From: Acidobacteriota bacterium
GTDB lineage: Bacteria > Acidobacteriota > Terriglobia > Bryobacterales > Bryobacteraceae
DNA: 64,000 nucleotides
Direction: 5' to 3'
Assembly: GCA_016213775.1 (NCBI GenBank)
Contig: JACQZR010000090.1
Coordinates: forward strand, 35,578-99,577
Under the pieces are notes generated by a model. The model was not told the origin of the DNA and searched no databases. It saw nothing but the letters and a program-made list of their open reading frames with translations. Position numbers and translations under genes: made by a program. This document shows positions 1-7,762 of this stretch, piece by piece (the first letter of the stretch is position 1; each line of letters opens with the position of its first letter).

Positions 1-63
1 ACGGTGGAGGCGCCGCTGCCGCCCGAGTTGCAGGCGTGGTTGGCGCACGCACTTACGGAGTGA
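1..63 (+). CDS. C-terminal end of an unidentified protein (partial)
   Basis: The first 20 codons of the window read in frame 1 as an open stretch ending in AlaLeuThrGlu and a TGA stop at 61-63. The start lies outside the window and the fragment is too short to assign a family. It overlaps the last 11 bases of the convergent zinc-ribbon gene, which is why it is treated as a plausible gene end. It could also be a chance open frame. Confidence 0.4.
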   Translation, partial: TVEAPLPPELQAWLAHALTE

Positions 64-361
64 CTTCCGTCAATTCCACTTCCAACACAGTCCCGCAGTC
101 CTTGCAGACGAGCGCGCCGTCGTCGTCCACGTACACCGCAACGGACTCGCATTTCGCACACGCCACCGCCGGGTCGGACGCATCCGGCATCTCCTGTGGC
201 TCCGCAATCCGGCGCTTCGCCGTGCCCGCCGGCTTCGTCACCGGCTCAAACGTCGCTTTGCATTCCGCGCAGACGTGATTGAAGCAGCACTTCGGTTCGC
301 AGCTATAGAAAACGTCGCCTGAGCCGCACACCGGACATTGAAACTGGAGCTTCCGCGACAC
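53..361 (-). CDS. Small double zinc-ribbon protein
   Basis: A 102-residue soluble protein. The N-terminal half carries a cysteine cluster (C9, C12, C21, C25, C26, C31, C34, with CPVC and CAEC pairs). The C-terminal half carries a second CxxC pair set (CAKC and CKDC), as in TFIIB or rubredoxin-type zinc ribbons. Two structural zinc sites are likely. The linker is rich in Pro, Ala and charged residues. No catalytic motif is visible. It may bind nucleic acid or act as an adaptor, but this is not shown by the sequence. Its start lies 49 bases from the divergent epimerase gene, so the two probably share a promoter region. Confidence 0.7.
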   Translation of the reverse strand: MSRKLQFQCPVCGSGDVFYSCEPKCCFNHVCAECKATFEPVTKPAGTAKRRIAEPQEMPDASDPAVACAKCESVAVYVDDDGALVCKDCGTVLEVELTEVTP

Positions 362-410
362 GTGGTAAGATTCCTCTTCTTAAGTTTTCATCCAAGGAGA
401 TTCATTGATT

Positions 411-1367
411 ATGCGAGTACTGGTCACTGGAGCACAAGGCTGCATTGGGGCGTGGGTGGTGCGTGGTCTGCTGCTGCGCGGCGTGGAAGTTCTGGTGTTC
501 GACGTAGACGGCAACCCCGCGCGACTGGGGTTGATCACCGAGGAGTCGCAGCGCCGGGGATTGCGCATCGAGACCGGAGCGATTGAGGACACCGGCCGCG
601 TGAAGGGGCTCATCAAGGACGAAGGGATCACGCACATCATCCACCTTGCGGCCGTGCTGATGCCGTTCTGCCAGGTCAATCCCGTCCGGGGCGGTTTAAT
701 CAACGTGATTGGCACGCTCAACGTGTTTGAAGGCGCGCGCGACGCGGGCCGGCCGGTGCGCATTGCCTACGCGAGCAGCTCTGCAGTATGGGGACCCGAG
801 GATGCCTACGAGGCCCGTGCACTGTCGGAATCCGATCCCACGCGTCCGGCCACCCATTACGGGGTGTTCAAGAACGCGAACGAAGGCAACGCGCGCATCT
901 TCCATGCGGCGAACGGCATCTGCAGTGTCGGACTGCGCCCGTGGACCGTTTACGGTGTCGGTCGTGATTTCGGTCTCACTGCCGCCCCCACAATCGCCAT
1001 GAAGAATGTGGTATTGGGAAAACCGTATACCATTCCGCTGGGTGGTTATATGGATTTGCAGTATGTGGAGGACGTGGCGGAGACTTTTATTCGGAGTGCG
1101 CTTACTGATCTCGATGGCGCTCACGTCTTCAACCTTGCGGGCGATGTCATCCATATGGAGGAACTGGTGAAAGCCATCGATGCCATTCGCCCCGGCGCTA
1201 CGCAACTGCTGTCCGTGAACGGCCCGCAGGTGCCGGTGGCCTATCGCATGGACGACTCGGCGCTTCGCGCGGCGATACCGGATATTCCGAAGACCGACCT
1301 GGAGGCGGGGATACGGAGCACGATCGAGATGTATGAGAAGCTGCGGGGGGCTGATCTTCTAGCGTAG
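411..1367 (+). CDS. NAD-dependent epimerase/dehydratase (extended SDR)
   Basis: A 318-residue extended short-chain dehydrogenase/reductase. The N-terminus has the Rossmann glycine motif TGAQGCIG right after the first strand, followed by an acidic strand end (VFDVDG) that fits NAD binding. The YxxxK catalytic pair is visible as YGVFK, preceded by a serine-rich strand (YASSSAVWG). Such enzymes act on nucleotide-sugars or related cytosolic substrates; the substrate here cannot be told. The ATG at 411 is preferred because AAGGAGA (394-400) lies at good spacing. An in-frame TTG at 405 is too close to it. The C-terminal domain is short, as in the WcaG/UDP-glucose epimerase group. Confidence 0.88.
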   Translation: MRVLVTGAQGCIGAWVVRGLLLRGVEVLVFDVDGNPARLGLITEESQRRGLRIETGAIEDTGRVKGLIKDEGITHIIHLAAVLMPFCQVNPVRGGLINVIGTLNVFEGARDAGRPVRIAYASSSAVWGPEDAYEARALSESDPTRPATHYGVFKNANEGNARIFHAANGICSVGLRPWTVYGVGRDFGLTAAPTIAMKNVVLGKPYTIPLGGYMDLQYVEDVAETFIRSALTDLDGAHVFNLAGDVIHMEELVKAIDAIRPGATQLLSVNGPQVPVAYRMDDSALRAAIPDIPKTDLEAGIRSTIEMYEKLRGADLLA

Positions 1368-1456
1368 GGCGGTGCTCAGGCGGAACACTGCTGAAACTCG
1401 GGGCGCAATCGAACCGAATCAGTTGGTCTATTGGGCGACTATGCTAGTGTGAGGCG

Positions 1457-3868
1457 ATGCTCTGCTATTTTTGTTTTATTCTCTTCTCCGCGGAGATATT
1501 GGCGGCTCAGCCTGTCAATTACTCTGCAACAACAATATTCTGGGATTGCGTTTTGGGCTCGCCCGTGTCACCTCAGTCCGTAGAGGCCAACGGTGGGGTC
1601 TATTCCATCACGGTGCAGGACGCAGTTCCAGGCACGGTGACACCAACAGCCACGGCGCTCACAACCATTCCGATTGTCACGTTCACCATCACACGTGTCG
1701 GGGACTCCCAGTACTCCGGATATGTGCTAGGCAGATGCGGGGGCACCAGATTGGATTTCCCTTCCGGGTGGATCTTCGCAGAACACGGCATTAAGGTGCG
1801 CACTGACTCCAACGGCCGACAATCGGTCTACCTGGAATACTTCAACTCTCACATATGGGGAAACGTATTGGGTGTTTCCGCCTCGTTGACGGATTCCACA
1901 CTGCTATTTGACGATTCGACACCGATGCCCGCGACGGTTTTGATACCGATTTACATGAGCCGGGGTACGTTCACGGTTTCGCCGTCCCCATTGAATGCAT
2001 CCATCACAGCGGGAACCGCGAAGGTTTTCCCGGTCACAATGAACAGCACCATCTCCGGGGCAAGCTTCAGCACGTTCAGCACGACCACTTACGGGCTTGC
2101 CGCCACGGATTTTCTTACCGTCAAGACCGGCCCTAAGTCGCCGGGCACGGGTTATGTCAGTATCCTGCCGAATACCTCGCCCACGACTACTCAGGTAACG
2201 GCCCGTTTCCGCTCACCCGGCATGCCCGATTATTACGTTCCTGTAGATCTCACAGTCACAAACGATCCGGTTCCGCTGACGATTACGCCATCCAACCTCA
2301 TCTTTACTTATGTCAAAGGCTCGCCGGAGCCGCTCGCAAAGAGCGTAACGATCACGGGCCCCACCGCGAATCTTCGCTTCGACCTGTTCGACAGCAGTTG
2401 GATATACCCCACACCGCGCGTTTTCTGGCTCGCGGAGGGCGTCCCATCACAGTTCGCGATTGCCCCCACGATGAGCAACAAATCCCTGGGAGCCCACACG
2501 ACGTCGCTACAGATCATGACCGACTACGGCAAGATCGGCGAGGTCCCTGTATCGCTCTATGTGCTCGACAGCCCCGGCCAGATAAATGCCACGGCTCAGC
2601 CACCCGGCGGAGGAACCATCGAATACGTGAGGAACCCGGAAAACGGCACTTACACTACCCTGGCGGCGCGCTCGGCGCCCGGGTTTGCGTTCGCACGCTG
2701 GTCCGGATCGGTTACTTCCAACGACAACCCGACATCCACGTTGGTGCTCGGCAACATGAATATCGTTGCCGAATTCACACCTGTCAACACGAACTGCACC
2801 TACACACTCAGCCCCGCGCGAGTCCTCGCCCCAGCCGCCGGCGACGTCGGCCGCGTCAGCGTGCAAACACAAACCGGCTGCCCCTGGACCTTCACCCAAC
2901 TTCCCACCTGGATGACGCTGATCGGGTCCGCGTCGGGTTCCGGTGCGGGTGCAATCTCTTACACGATCGCCGCTAACACGAACAGTCCCACGCGGCAGGC
3001 AACGCTGCTCGGCGGGGGCGCAACAGTGCTCGTGGAACAAGCCGGCTCCGGCTGCGTCACCATTTCCGCAAGTAGTCCGGGGCCATTCTCAGCTACGGGT
3101 GGCACGCAGACCATTACTCTCAGTAACTCGGCCAATTGCTCCTTCACTCCAGTGCCAACGGATCCCTGGCTCACTGTGACGTCCCCCAATCCGGTGCAGG
3201 GTAACCCATACGTAAATGCCACCGCAACGGCCAACACCGGCAACCTGGCGCGCGCCACATCCGTTTATCTCGGCGGCTTCCGGCTGCCACTTCTGCAACT
3301 CGGCGCACAATTCTCCACCATTTTCGGCGACATCAACGCAAACACGCCATTCGCGGATTACATCAACATCCTCGAAAAGTCCGGCATCGCCGACCCCTGT
3401 GGCAGCGGCTTCTGTCCCGAGTCGCCTACGACACGCGCGCAGATGGCGGAGTACCTGGTCCACGCGCTCTTCCGATCGGGGGAGTTCGCCAACTCGGGTA
3501 CACCGTACTTCACCGATGTGCCCACCACACATCCGCGCTTCCGCTGGATCCAGAAGCTCTATGAACTCGGCGTCACCACCGGTTGCGGCAGCGGCAAGTT
3601 CTGCCCCGACGATTCGGTGACGCGCGGACAGATGGCCACCTTCCTCGTCCGCGCCCGCGCGGGCATCAACTCGACGGCTTCTTTCCCGTTCCGCTCGACG
3701 CCCTATTTTACCGACGTGCCCGGCACCCACGGCTTCTTCTCCTATGTCCAGAAGCTGCGCGACTGGGGCATCACCGCCGGCTGCAGTACGACGCAGTTCT
3801 GCCCTGACAGCATTGTCAGCCGCGGTCAGATGACCGTATTCATCGTGCGAGGATTCCTCACACAGTAG
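1457..3868 (+). CDS. Secreted multidomain protein with BACON-like and SLH domains
   Basis: An 803-residue exported protein with a short signal peptide (hydrophobic core LCYFCFILF, cleavage near LAA-Q). Residues about 180-370 are beta-rich Ig-like modules. About 375-440 resembles a divergent InlB B-repeat (GGG..FARWSG..VAEFTP). About 445-615 holds two BACON-like modules with CPWTF and W-L-TV signatures. Residues about 620-803 are three SLH-like repeats, each with FTDVP or FGDI, a GI/GV-T-G-C turn, F-C-P-D and TRGQM. The SLH repeats point to attachment to cell-surface polymer, and the BACON-type modules to carbohydrate or mucin-like binding. No catalytic domain is seen, so an adhesin or surface-anchoring role is inferred. 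The repeats have extra Cys pairs, fitting an oxidising location. Confidence 0.8.
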   Translation: MLCYFCFILFSAEILAAQPVNYSATTIFWDCVLGSPVSPQSVEANGGVYSITVQDAVPGTVTPTATALTTIPIVTFTITRVGDSQYSGYVLGRCGGTRLDFPSGWIFAEHGIKVRTDSNGRQSVYLEYFNSHIWGNVLGVSASLTDSTLLFDDSTPMPATVLIPIYMSRGTFTVSPSPLNASITAGTAKVFPVTMNSTISGASFSTFSTTTYGLAATDFLTVKTGPKSPGTGYVSILPNTSPTTTQVTARFRSPGMPDYYVPVDLTVTNDPVPLTITPSNLIFTYVKGSPEPLAKSVTITGPTANLRFDLFDSSWIYPTPRVFWLAEGVPSQFAIAPTMSNKSLGAHTTSLQIMTDYGKIGEVPVSLYVLDSPGQINATAQPPGGGTIEYVRNPENGTYTTLAARSAPGFAFARWSGSVTSNDNPTSTLVLGNMNIVAEFTPVNTNCTYTLSPARVLAPAAGDVGRVSVQTQTGCPWTFTQLPTWMTLIGSASGSGAGAISYTIAANTNSPTRQATLLGGGATVLVEQAGSGCVTISASSPGPFSATGGTQTITLSNSANCSFTPVPTDPWLTVTSPNPVQGNPYVNATATANTGNLARATSVYLGGFRLPLLQLGAQFSTIFGDINANTPFADYINILEKSGIADPCGSGFCPESPTTRAQMAEYLVHALFRSGEFANSGTPYFTDVPTTHPRFRWIQKLYELGVTTGCGSGKFCPDDSVTRGQMATFLVRARAGINSTASFPFRSTPYFTDVPGTHGFFSYVQKLRDWGITAGCSTTQFCPDSIVSRGQMTVFIVRGFLTQ

Positions 3869-3885
3869 CCCCTCATAATAGAGGG

Positions 3886-4692
3886 ATGCCATTTGCCGAC
3901 CTCGAATTAGCGCGCCGCCTGGAGCTTGCCGAAGGCCATGCGGGGATGAGTTTCGTCGATGCCCGCGCGCGTTTGATGCCGGCCACGGGAGCTGCGTCCA
4001 CGCGGATTGCAGGGGCCTGCGTCATGTTCGACGGGCCGCAATCGCCCATCACGCAGACATTCGGGCTCGGCATCACACAGCAGGTTTCCGCAGAAGAAAT
4101 GGACCGCATTGAAGCCTTCTTCGCCGAACATGCCGCGCCCGTGTTCCACGAAATGTGCCCGCTCGCTGACCATTCCGCTCTCGCTCTGCTCAACGAGCGG
4201 CGTTACTTCCCGATGGAATTCTCCAGCGTCATGTTCCAGCCGGTGGATCCCTCCTGGCGCGACCTCAAGCCCATCGTGCCTGTCCGCCTCGCCCAACCAC
4301 ACGAAGCCGATCTCGCCGCGCGCGTCATGACCGAAGGCTGGAGCGACGTCGCCCAGCTCCCGGAGATGCACGACCTCGGTCTCGTGATGGCCTCTCGCGA
4401 CGACAGCCCCTGCTTCCTCGCCGAGATCGACGGCGTCCCTGCCGCAATGGGTGGCATGTTCCTGTATGAAGGAGTCGCGCTGATGTCGGGCGCATGCACC
4501 ATCCCCTCGGCTCGACGCCGCGGAGCGCAGCGCGCACTCTTTGAAGCACGGCTACGCCACGCGGCCGAGCAAGGCTGCGATCTGGCGATGGTCACCACCG
4601 GGCCTCCGGGAGGCACCTCGCAGCGCAATGCGGAACGCCAGGGATTCCGTATCGCCTACACGCGCATCAAGTGGCAGCAGCGTGTATCCTGA
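3886..4692 (+). CDS. GNAT-family N-acetyltransferase
   Basis: A 268-residue cytosolic protein. The C-terminal half (about 130-268) is a GNAT fold: the acetyl-CoA pyrophosphate-binding turn appears as ARRRGAQRALF (Q/RxxGxA type), and the domain ends with the usual N-x-x-x-x-GF motif (QRNAERQGF). The N-terminal half is a second, poorly conserved GNAT-like or cap region (MSFVDARARLMP...), as in two-lobed GNATs of soil bacteria. Substrate unknown. The gene starts 17 bases after the SLH protein and ends 7 bases before the ceramidase-like gene, so the three may be cotranscribed, though they share no obvious pathway. Confidence 0.85.
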   Translation: MPFADLELARRLELAEGHAGMSFVDARARLMPATGAASTRIAGACVMFDGPQSPITQTFGLGITQQVSAEEMDRIEAFFAEHAAPVFHEMCPLADHSALALLNERRYFPMEFSSVMFQPVDPSWRDLKPIVPVRLAQPHEADLAARVMTEGWSDVAQLPEMHDLGLVMASRDDSPCFLAEIDGVPAAMGGMFLYEGVALMSGACTIPSARRRGAQRALFEARLRHAAEQGCDLAMVTTGPPGGTSQRNAERQGFRIAYTRIKWQQRVS

Positions 4693-4699
4693 CATCATC

Positions 4700-6406
4700 A
4701 TGCGGATGATCCTCCCGTTCCTCGCGGCAGCCTGCTCGTGGGCCGCTCCGCTCCCCGATTTCACCGGCGAATGGCGTCTCGTCAATGCCAAAAGCCAGTT
4801 CGCTAATCAAACCGCCCCCAAGTACAAGATCGTGCAAATCGACCACCGCGACCCCGCTTTCATCAACACCATCGATGAGGAGTCCGGCCAATCGAAAGGG
4901 CGCTGGACCTTCTTCTTCTCCACCGACGGCGTCGAAAGGCAGAACGATGTATTGGGTAACGCGATGAAGTCCGTGACGCGCTGGGATGGCCCCACGCTGG
5001 TGATGAAAACGTCGGGCAAGTACGGCCCCAACGAGATCCAGCTCACGGACCGTTACGATCTCTCGCCGGACGGACACACCCTCACCATGAAGCGTCACTT
5101 TGAAGGCAAGAGCCCGCAAGGCCCCATGACCGCGCAGGATCAGATTCTGGTGCACGAACTCGTTCCGCTGCGCGCCGGCATCGCCCGCGTGGAGATCACC
5201 CCGAAAGAGTTTCTCCCAATGTACGGATACGCCAACCGCCGCTGCGGGCCCGCCAACGGTTTTCACGATCCGCTGATGGCCAAGGTGCTGGTGTTGGAAA
5301 GCGCGCTGCGGAAGATGGCAATCGTGACACTGGATCTCGGAAGCATCGTGTCCGACAAACTGAGCCGCGACGTGAGCGAGAAGCTTGGGATTCCGCTGGT
5401 GCTGCTGGCCGCTTCGCACTCGCACTCCACGCCGATGTTCCTCCCCTCCGCACTCACGCCGACCTCCGCTCTGGGAGCGCCGCCGCCGGTTACCGCGGCC
5501 TATCGCGCTGAGATGGAGGCTAAGGTGTTCAGCGCCATTCAACAGGCTTCGCAGTCGATGTTCGAAGCAAGTTTCCGGGCAGGCAGAGGCTCCATCCAAC
5601 TGGGGTACAACCGCCTTACTCCGCGCGAACACGGCCGCTCGCGCGCGCTGTTCGACAATCTCGAACGCGTCCCCTACGGCCCACTCGATCCCGAGTTCTC
5701 CGTGCTGGAAGTGAACGACACGGCAGGTAACACGCGAGCGCTGATGGTCCACTACGCGGTGCATGCAGTTGTCCTTGGACCCACCAACTGCAAGTACTCC
5801 GCCGATTTTCCCGGCGCCATGCAGTCCACCATTGAGAAGGCCTTGCCGCAAACGCAGGCGATGTTCGTCCAAGGCGGCGCGGGCGACATCAATCCGATCT
5901 TTCAGGGCCGTTCCGGCGACGAGAAGGCCGACTTCGCACTTGTCGATCGTCTGGGCCAGTTGCTGGCCGCCGAGGTTCTGAAGACGCGCTCTTCGTTGAA
6001 GCTCATCACCGCGCCCACCAGCGGCATCCACTTCAAAACCGAGTTGCTGTCATTCAATGATCGCTGGGATAAAAACCGCAAGCACGAAATCTCCATCGCC
6101 ACCGCGCTCATCGGCCGTGACATCGCTATTGCCGCGACACCCGGTGAGCCGCTGCACAAATTCCAGAGGGACTGGAAGCAACAGGCCGCGGTGCCGTTCG
6201 CTTTTTACTACGGCTACACCTACTCGGGCGCCGGTGCTTGGCCCGGCTATCTGCCCGATCTCCGCTCGTCCGCACACGGTGGCTATGGCGCCGATTCGCC
6301 TGCAACGCGCATGGAAGTGGGAGCGGGAGAAACCATCCTGCAGCATCACCTCATCAATCTCTATCAGCTTCGCGGCTACTGGCTCGTTTCGCCCGGCCAG
6401 AACTAG
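4700..6406 (+). CDS. Neutral/alkaline ceramidase-like secreted hydrolase with lipocalin-like N-terminus
   Basis: A 568-residue exported protein starting at MRMILPFLAAACSWA (signal peptide). The frame is open further upstream, but that part overlaps the GNAT gene. Residues about 17-150 form a beta-rich lipocalin-like module (DFTGEWRLV ... DRYDLSPDGHTLTM), often found alone in Acidobacteriota. From about residue 155 the protein matches the neutral ceramidase N-terminal domain: AGIARVEITP, GYANR, the metal-site SHSHSTP segment and QGGAGDINP. Known members hydrolyse ceramide or act on other amides with Zn2+. Neutral ceramidases are usually longer (650-750 residues), and the C-terminal Ig-like domain seems absent. 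The exact substrate is therefore uncertain. Confidence 0.78.
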   Translation: MRMILPFLAAACSWAAPLPDFTGEWRLVNAKSQFANQTAPKYKIVQIDHRDPAFINTIDEESGQSKGRWTFFFSTDGVERQNDVLGNAMKSVTRWDGPTLVMKTSGKYGPNEIQLTDRYDLSPDGHTLTMKRHFEGKSPQGPMTAQDQILVHELVPLRAGIARVEITPKEFLPMYGYANRRCGPANGFHDPLMAKVLVLESALRKMAIVTLDLGSIVSDKLSRDVSEKLGIPLVLLAASHSHSTPMFLPSALTPTSALGAPPPVTAAYRAEMEAKVFSAIQQASQSMFEASFRAGRGSIQLGYNRLTPREHGRSRALFDNLERVPYGPLDPEFSVLEVNDTAGNTRALMVHYAVHAVVLGPTNCKYSADFPGAMQSTIEKALPQTQAMFVQGGAGDINPIFQGRSGDEKADFALVDRLGQLLAAEVLKTRSSLKLITAPTSGIHFKTELLSFNDRWDKNRKHEISIATALIGRDIAIAATPGEPLHKFQRDWKQQAAVPFAFYYGYTYSGAGAWPGYLPDLRSSAHGGYGADSPATRMEVGAGETILQHHLINLYQLRGYWLVSPGQN

Positions 6407-6441
6407 AGCTATTACGGTATAGTAACGAAAGTCCTGGAACA

Positions 6442-6464
6442 AACGCCCAATGATTAGGGGCGTT
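6442..6464 (+). terminator. Stem-loop between the ceramidase-like gene and the efflux operon
   Basis: AACGCCC (6442-6448) pairs with GGGCGTT (6458-6464) across a 9-base loop. It is followed by CTTGTCTTC rather than a clean T-tract. It sits in the 87-base gap between genes, so a terminator for the upstream gene or an attenuator-like element for the efflux operon is possible. Confidence 0.4.
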
Positions 6465-6493
6465 CTTGTCTTCACCCTGTTTCGATAACGTTT

Positions 6494-7753
6494 ATGCTGC
6501 CTAGTGCACTCATGCGGTTGCTCATCTTCAGTCTCAGTGTCCCTGCCGTCCTGCTTCTTTCCGGCTGCCCCCAGAAGGCCGCCACCGTGGAAAAAGGAGG
6601 CAAGAAAGGTGCCGGCGGGCCCGTGCCCGTGGCGACAGCTCTGGTCTCTCAACGGGACGTGCCAGTGGAAATCCAGATCATCGGCAACGTGGAAGCTTAC
6701 TCCACCGTCACTGTGAAAGCTCAAGTGACGGGTATTCTCCAGAAGGTCTACTTTCAGGAAGGTGACATGGTGAAGAAAGGCCAAAAGCTCTTCTCCATCG
6801 ATCCGTCCCCTTTCCAGGCTGCCGTCAGCCAGATGGAAGCCAACGTTGCCCGGGACCGCGCGATCCTGGAACAAGCAAAAGCGAATCTCAACCGCGACAT
6901 GGCCCAACAGAAATACCAGGCGTCGCAGGCGGCCCGTTACGCGCAACTCTTCAAGGAAGGTGTGTTCTCCAAGGATCAAGCGGAGCAAGTGCAAGCCAAT
7001 GCCGACACCATCGGGCAATCGGTGAAAGCCGATCAGGCTGCAATCGCCAGTGCGCAGGCTTCCGTGCTTGCGGGTGAGGCTGCCGTCCGCAATGCGAAGA
7101 TCAGCCTCGACTACACTACCATCTCCTCGCCAGTCGATGGCCGCACCGGTAACCTCATCGCGAAAGAAGGCAACCTCGCCAGCGCGAACACCACGGAGCT
7201 GATCGTCATCAACCAGGTGCAGCCGGTTTACGTCACTTTCTCGCTCCCCGAATCGCAGTTCCCGCAAGTGAAGGAAGCCATGGCGCGAGGCAAACTGCCC
7301 GTCAATGCCATCCCGCCGGAAGACGGGGGCGAACGTGAAGTAGGGTTGCTCAGCTTCGTCGACAATCGTGTCGACCCCAACACCGGCACCATTCGTTTGA
7401 AGGGCACTTTCGACAATGCGCGCCGCCGTCTTTGGCCCGGACAGTTCGTGCGCGTCTCCTTGCGGCTTTCCGTGCGGCAGGCGGCACTGCTGGTGCCCAA
7501 CCAGGCGGTGCAGACCGGGCAGGACGGTCCCTACGTTTATCGGATTCGTGACAACAGGGCGCAGGTAGTGAAAGTCACTACCGGCCCGCGCGTGGATCAG
7601 GATCTGGTGATAGAGATCGGCCTCGACTCCGGCGACATCGTCGTTACCGAAGGCCAATTGCGGCTTAGCGACAACGCACCCGTGCGGATGCGCGGCGAGA
7701 GTGGCGGAGATGGCAAAGTTGGAGGCAAGCGCGGTAAGCAGAGAGCGGAATAG
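6494..7753 (+). CDS. RND efflux periplasmic adaptor lipoprotein (MdtA/AcrA-like)
   Basis: A 419-residue membrane-fusion protein. The N-terminus is a lipoprotein signal with lipobox LLSGC, so it should be lipid-anchored in the periplasm. Then come the first barrel-sandwich half (VKAQVTGILQKVYFQEGD), a long alpha-helical hairpin (about 115-200, rich in Gln/Ala/Lys), the second lipoyl half (ISSPVDGRTG) and the beta-barrel/MP domain (NTGTIRLKGTFDN..LWPGQFV). Its job is to link the inner-membrane RND pump to an outer-membrane channel. It begins the three-gene operon; the first pump follows 9 bases later. MdtA of E. coli is about 415 residues. The drug specificity cannot be read from the sequence. 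Confidence 0.92.
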   Translation: MLPSALMRLLIFSLSVPAVLLLSGCPQKAATVEKGGKKGAGGPVPVATALVSQRDVPVEIQIIGNVEAYSTVTVKAQVTGILQKVYFQEGDMVKKGQKLFSIDPSPFQAAVSQMEANVARDRAILEQAKANLNRDMAQQKYQASQAARYAQLFKEGVFSKDQAEQVQANADTIGQSVKADQAAIASAQASVLAGEAAVRNAKISLDYTTISSPVDGRTGNLIAKEGNLASANTTELIVINQVQPVYVTFSLPESQFPQVKEAMARGKLPVNAIPPEDGGEREVGLLSFVDNRVDPNTGTIRLKGTFDNARRRLWPGQFVRVSLRLSVRQAALLVPNQAVQTGQDGPYVYRIRDNRAQVVKVTTGPRVDQDLVIEIGLDSGDIVVTEGQLRLSDNAPVRMRGESGGDGKVGGKRGKQRAE

Positions 7754-7762
7754 AGGGGGATC

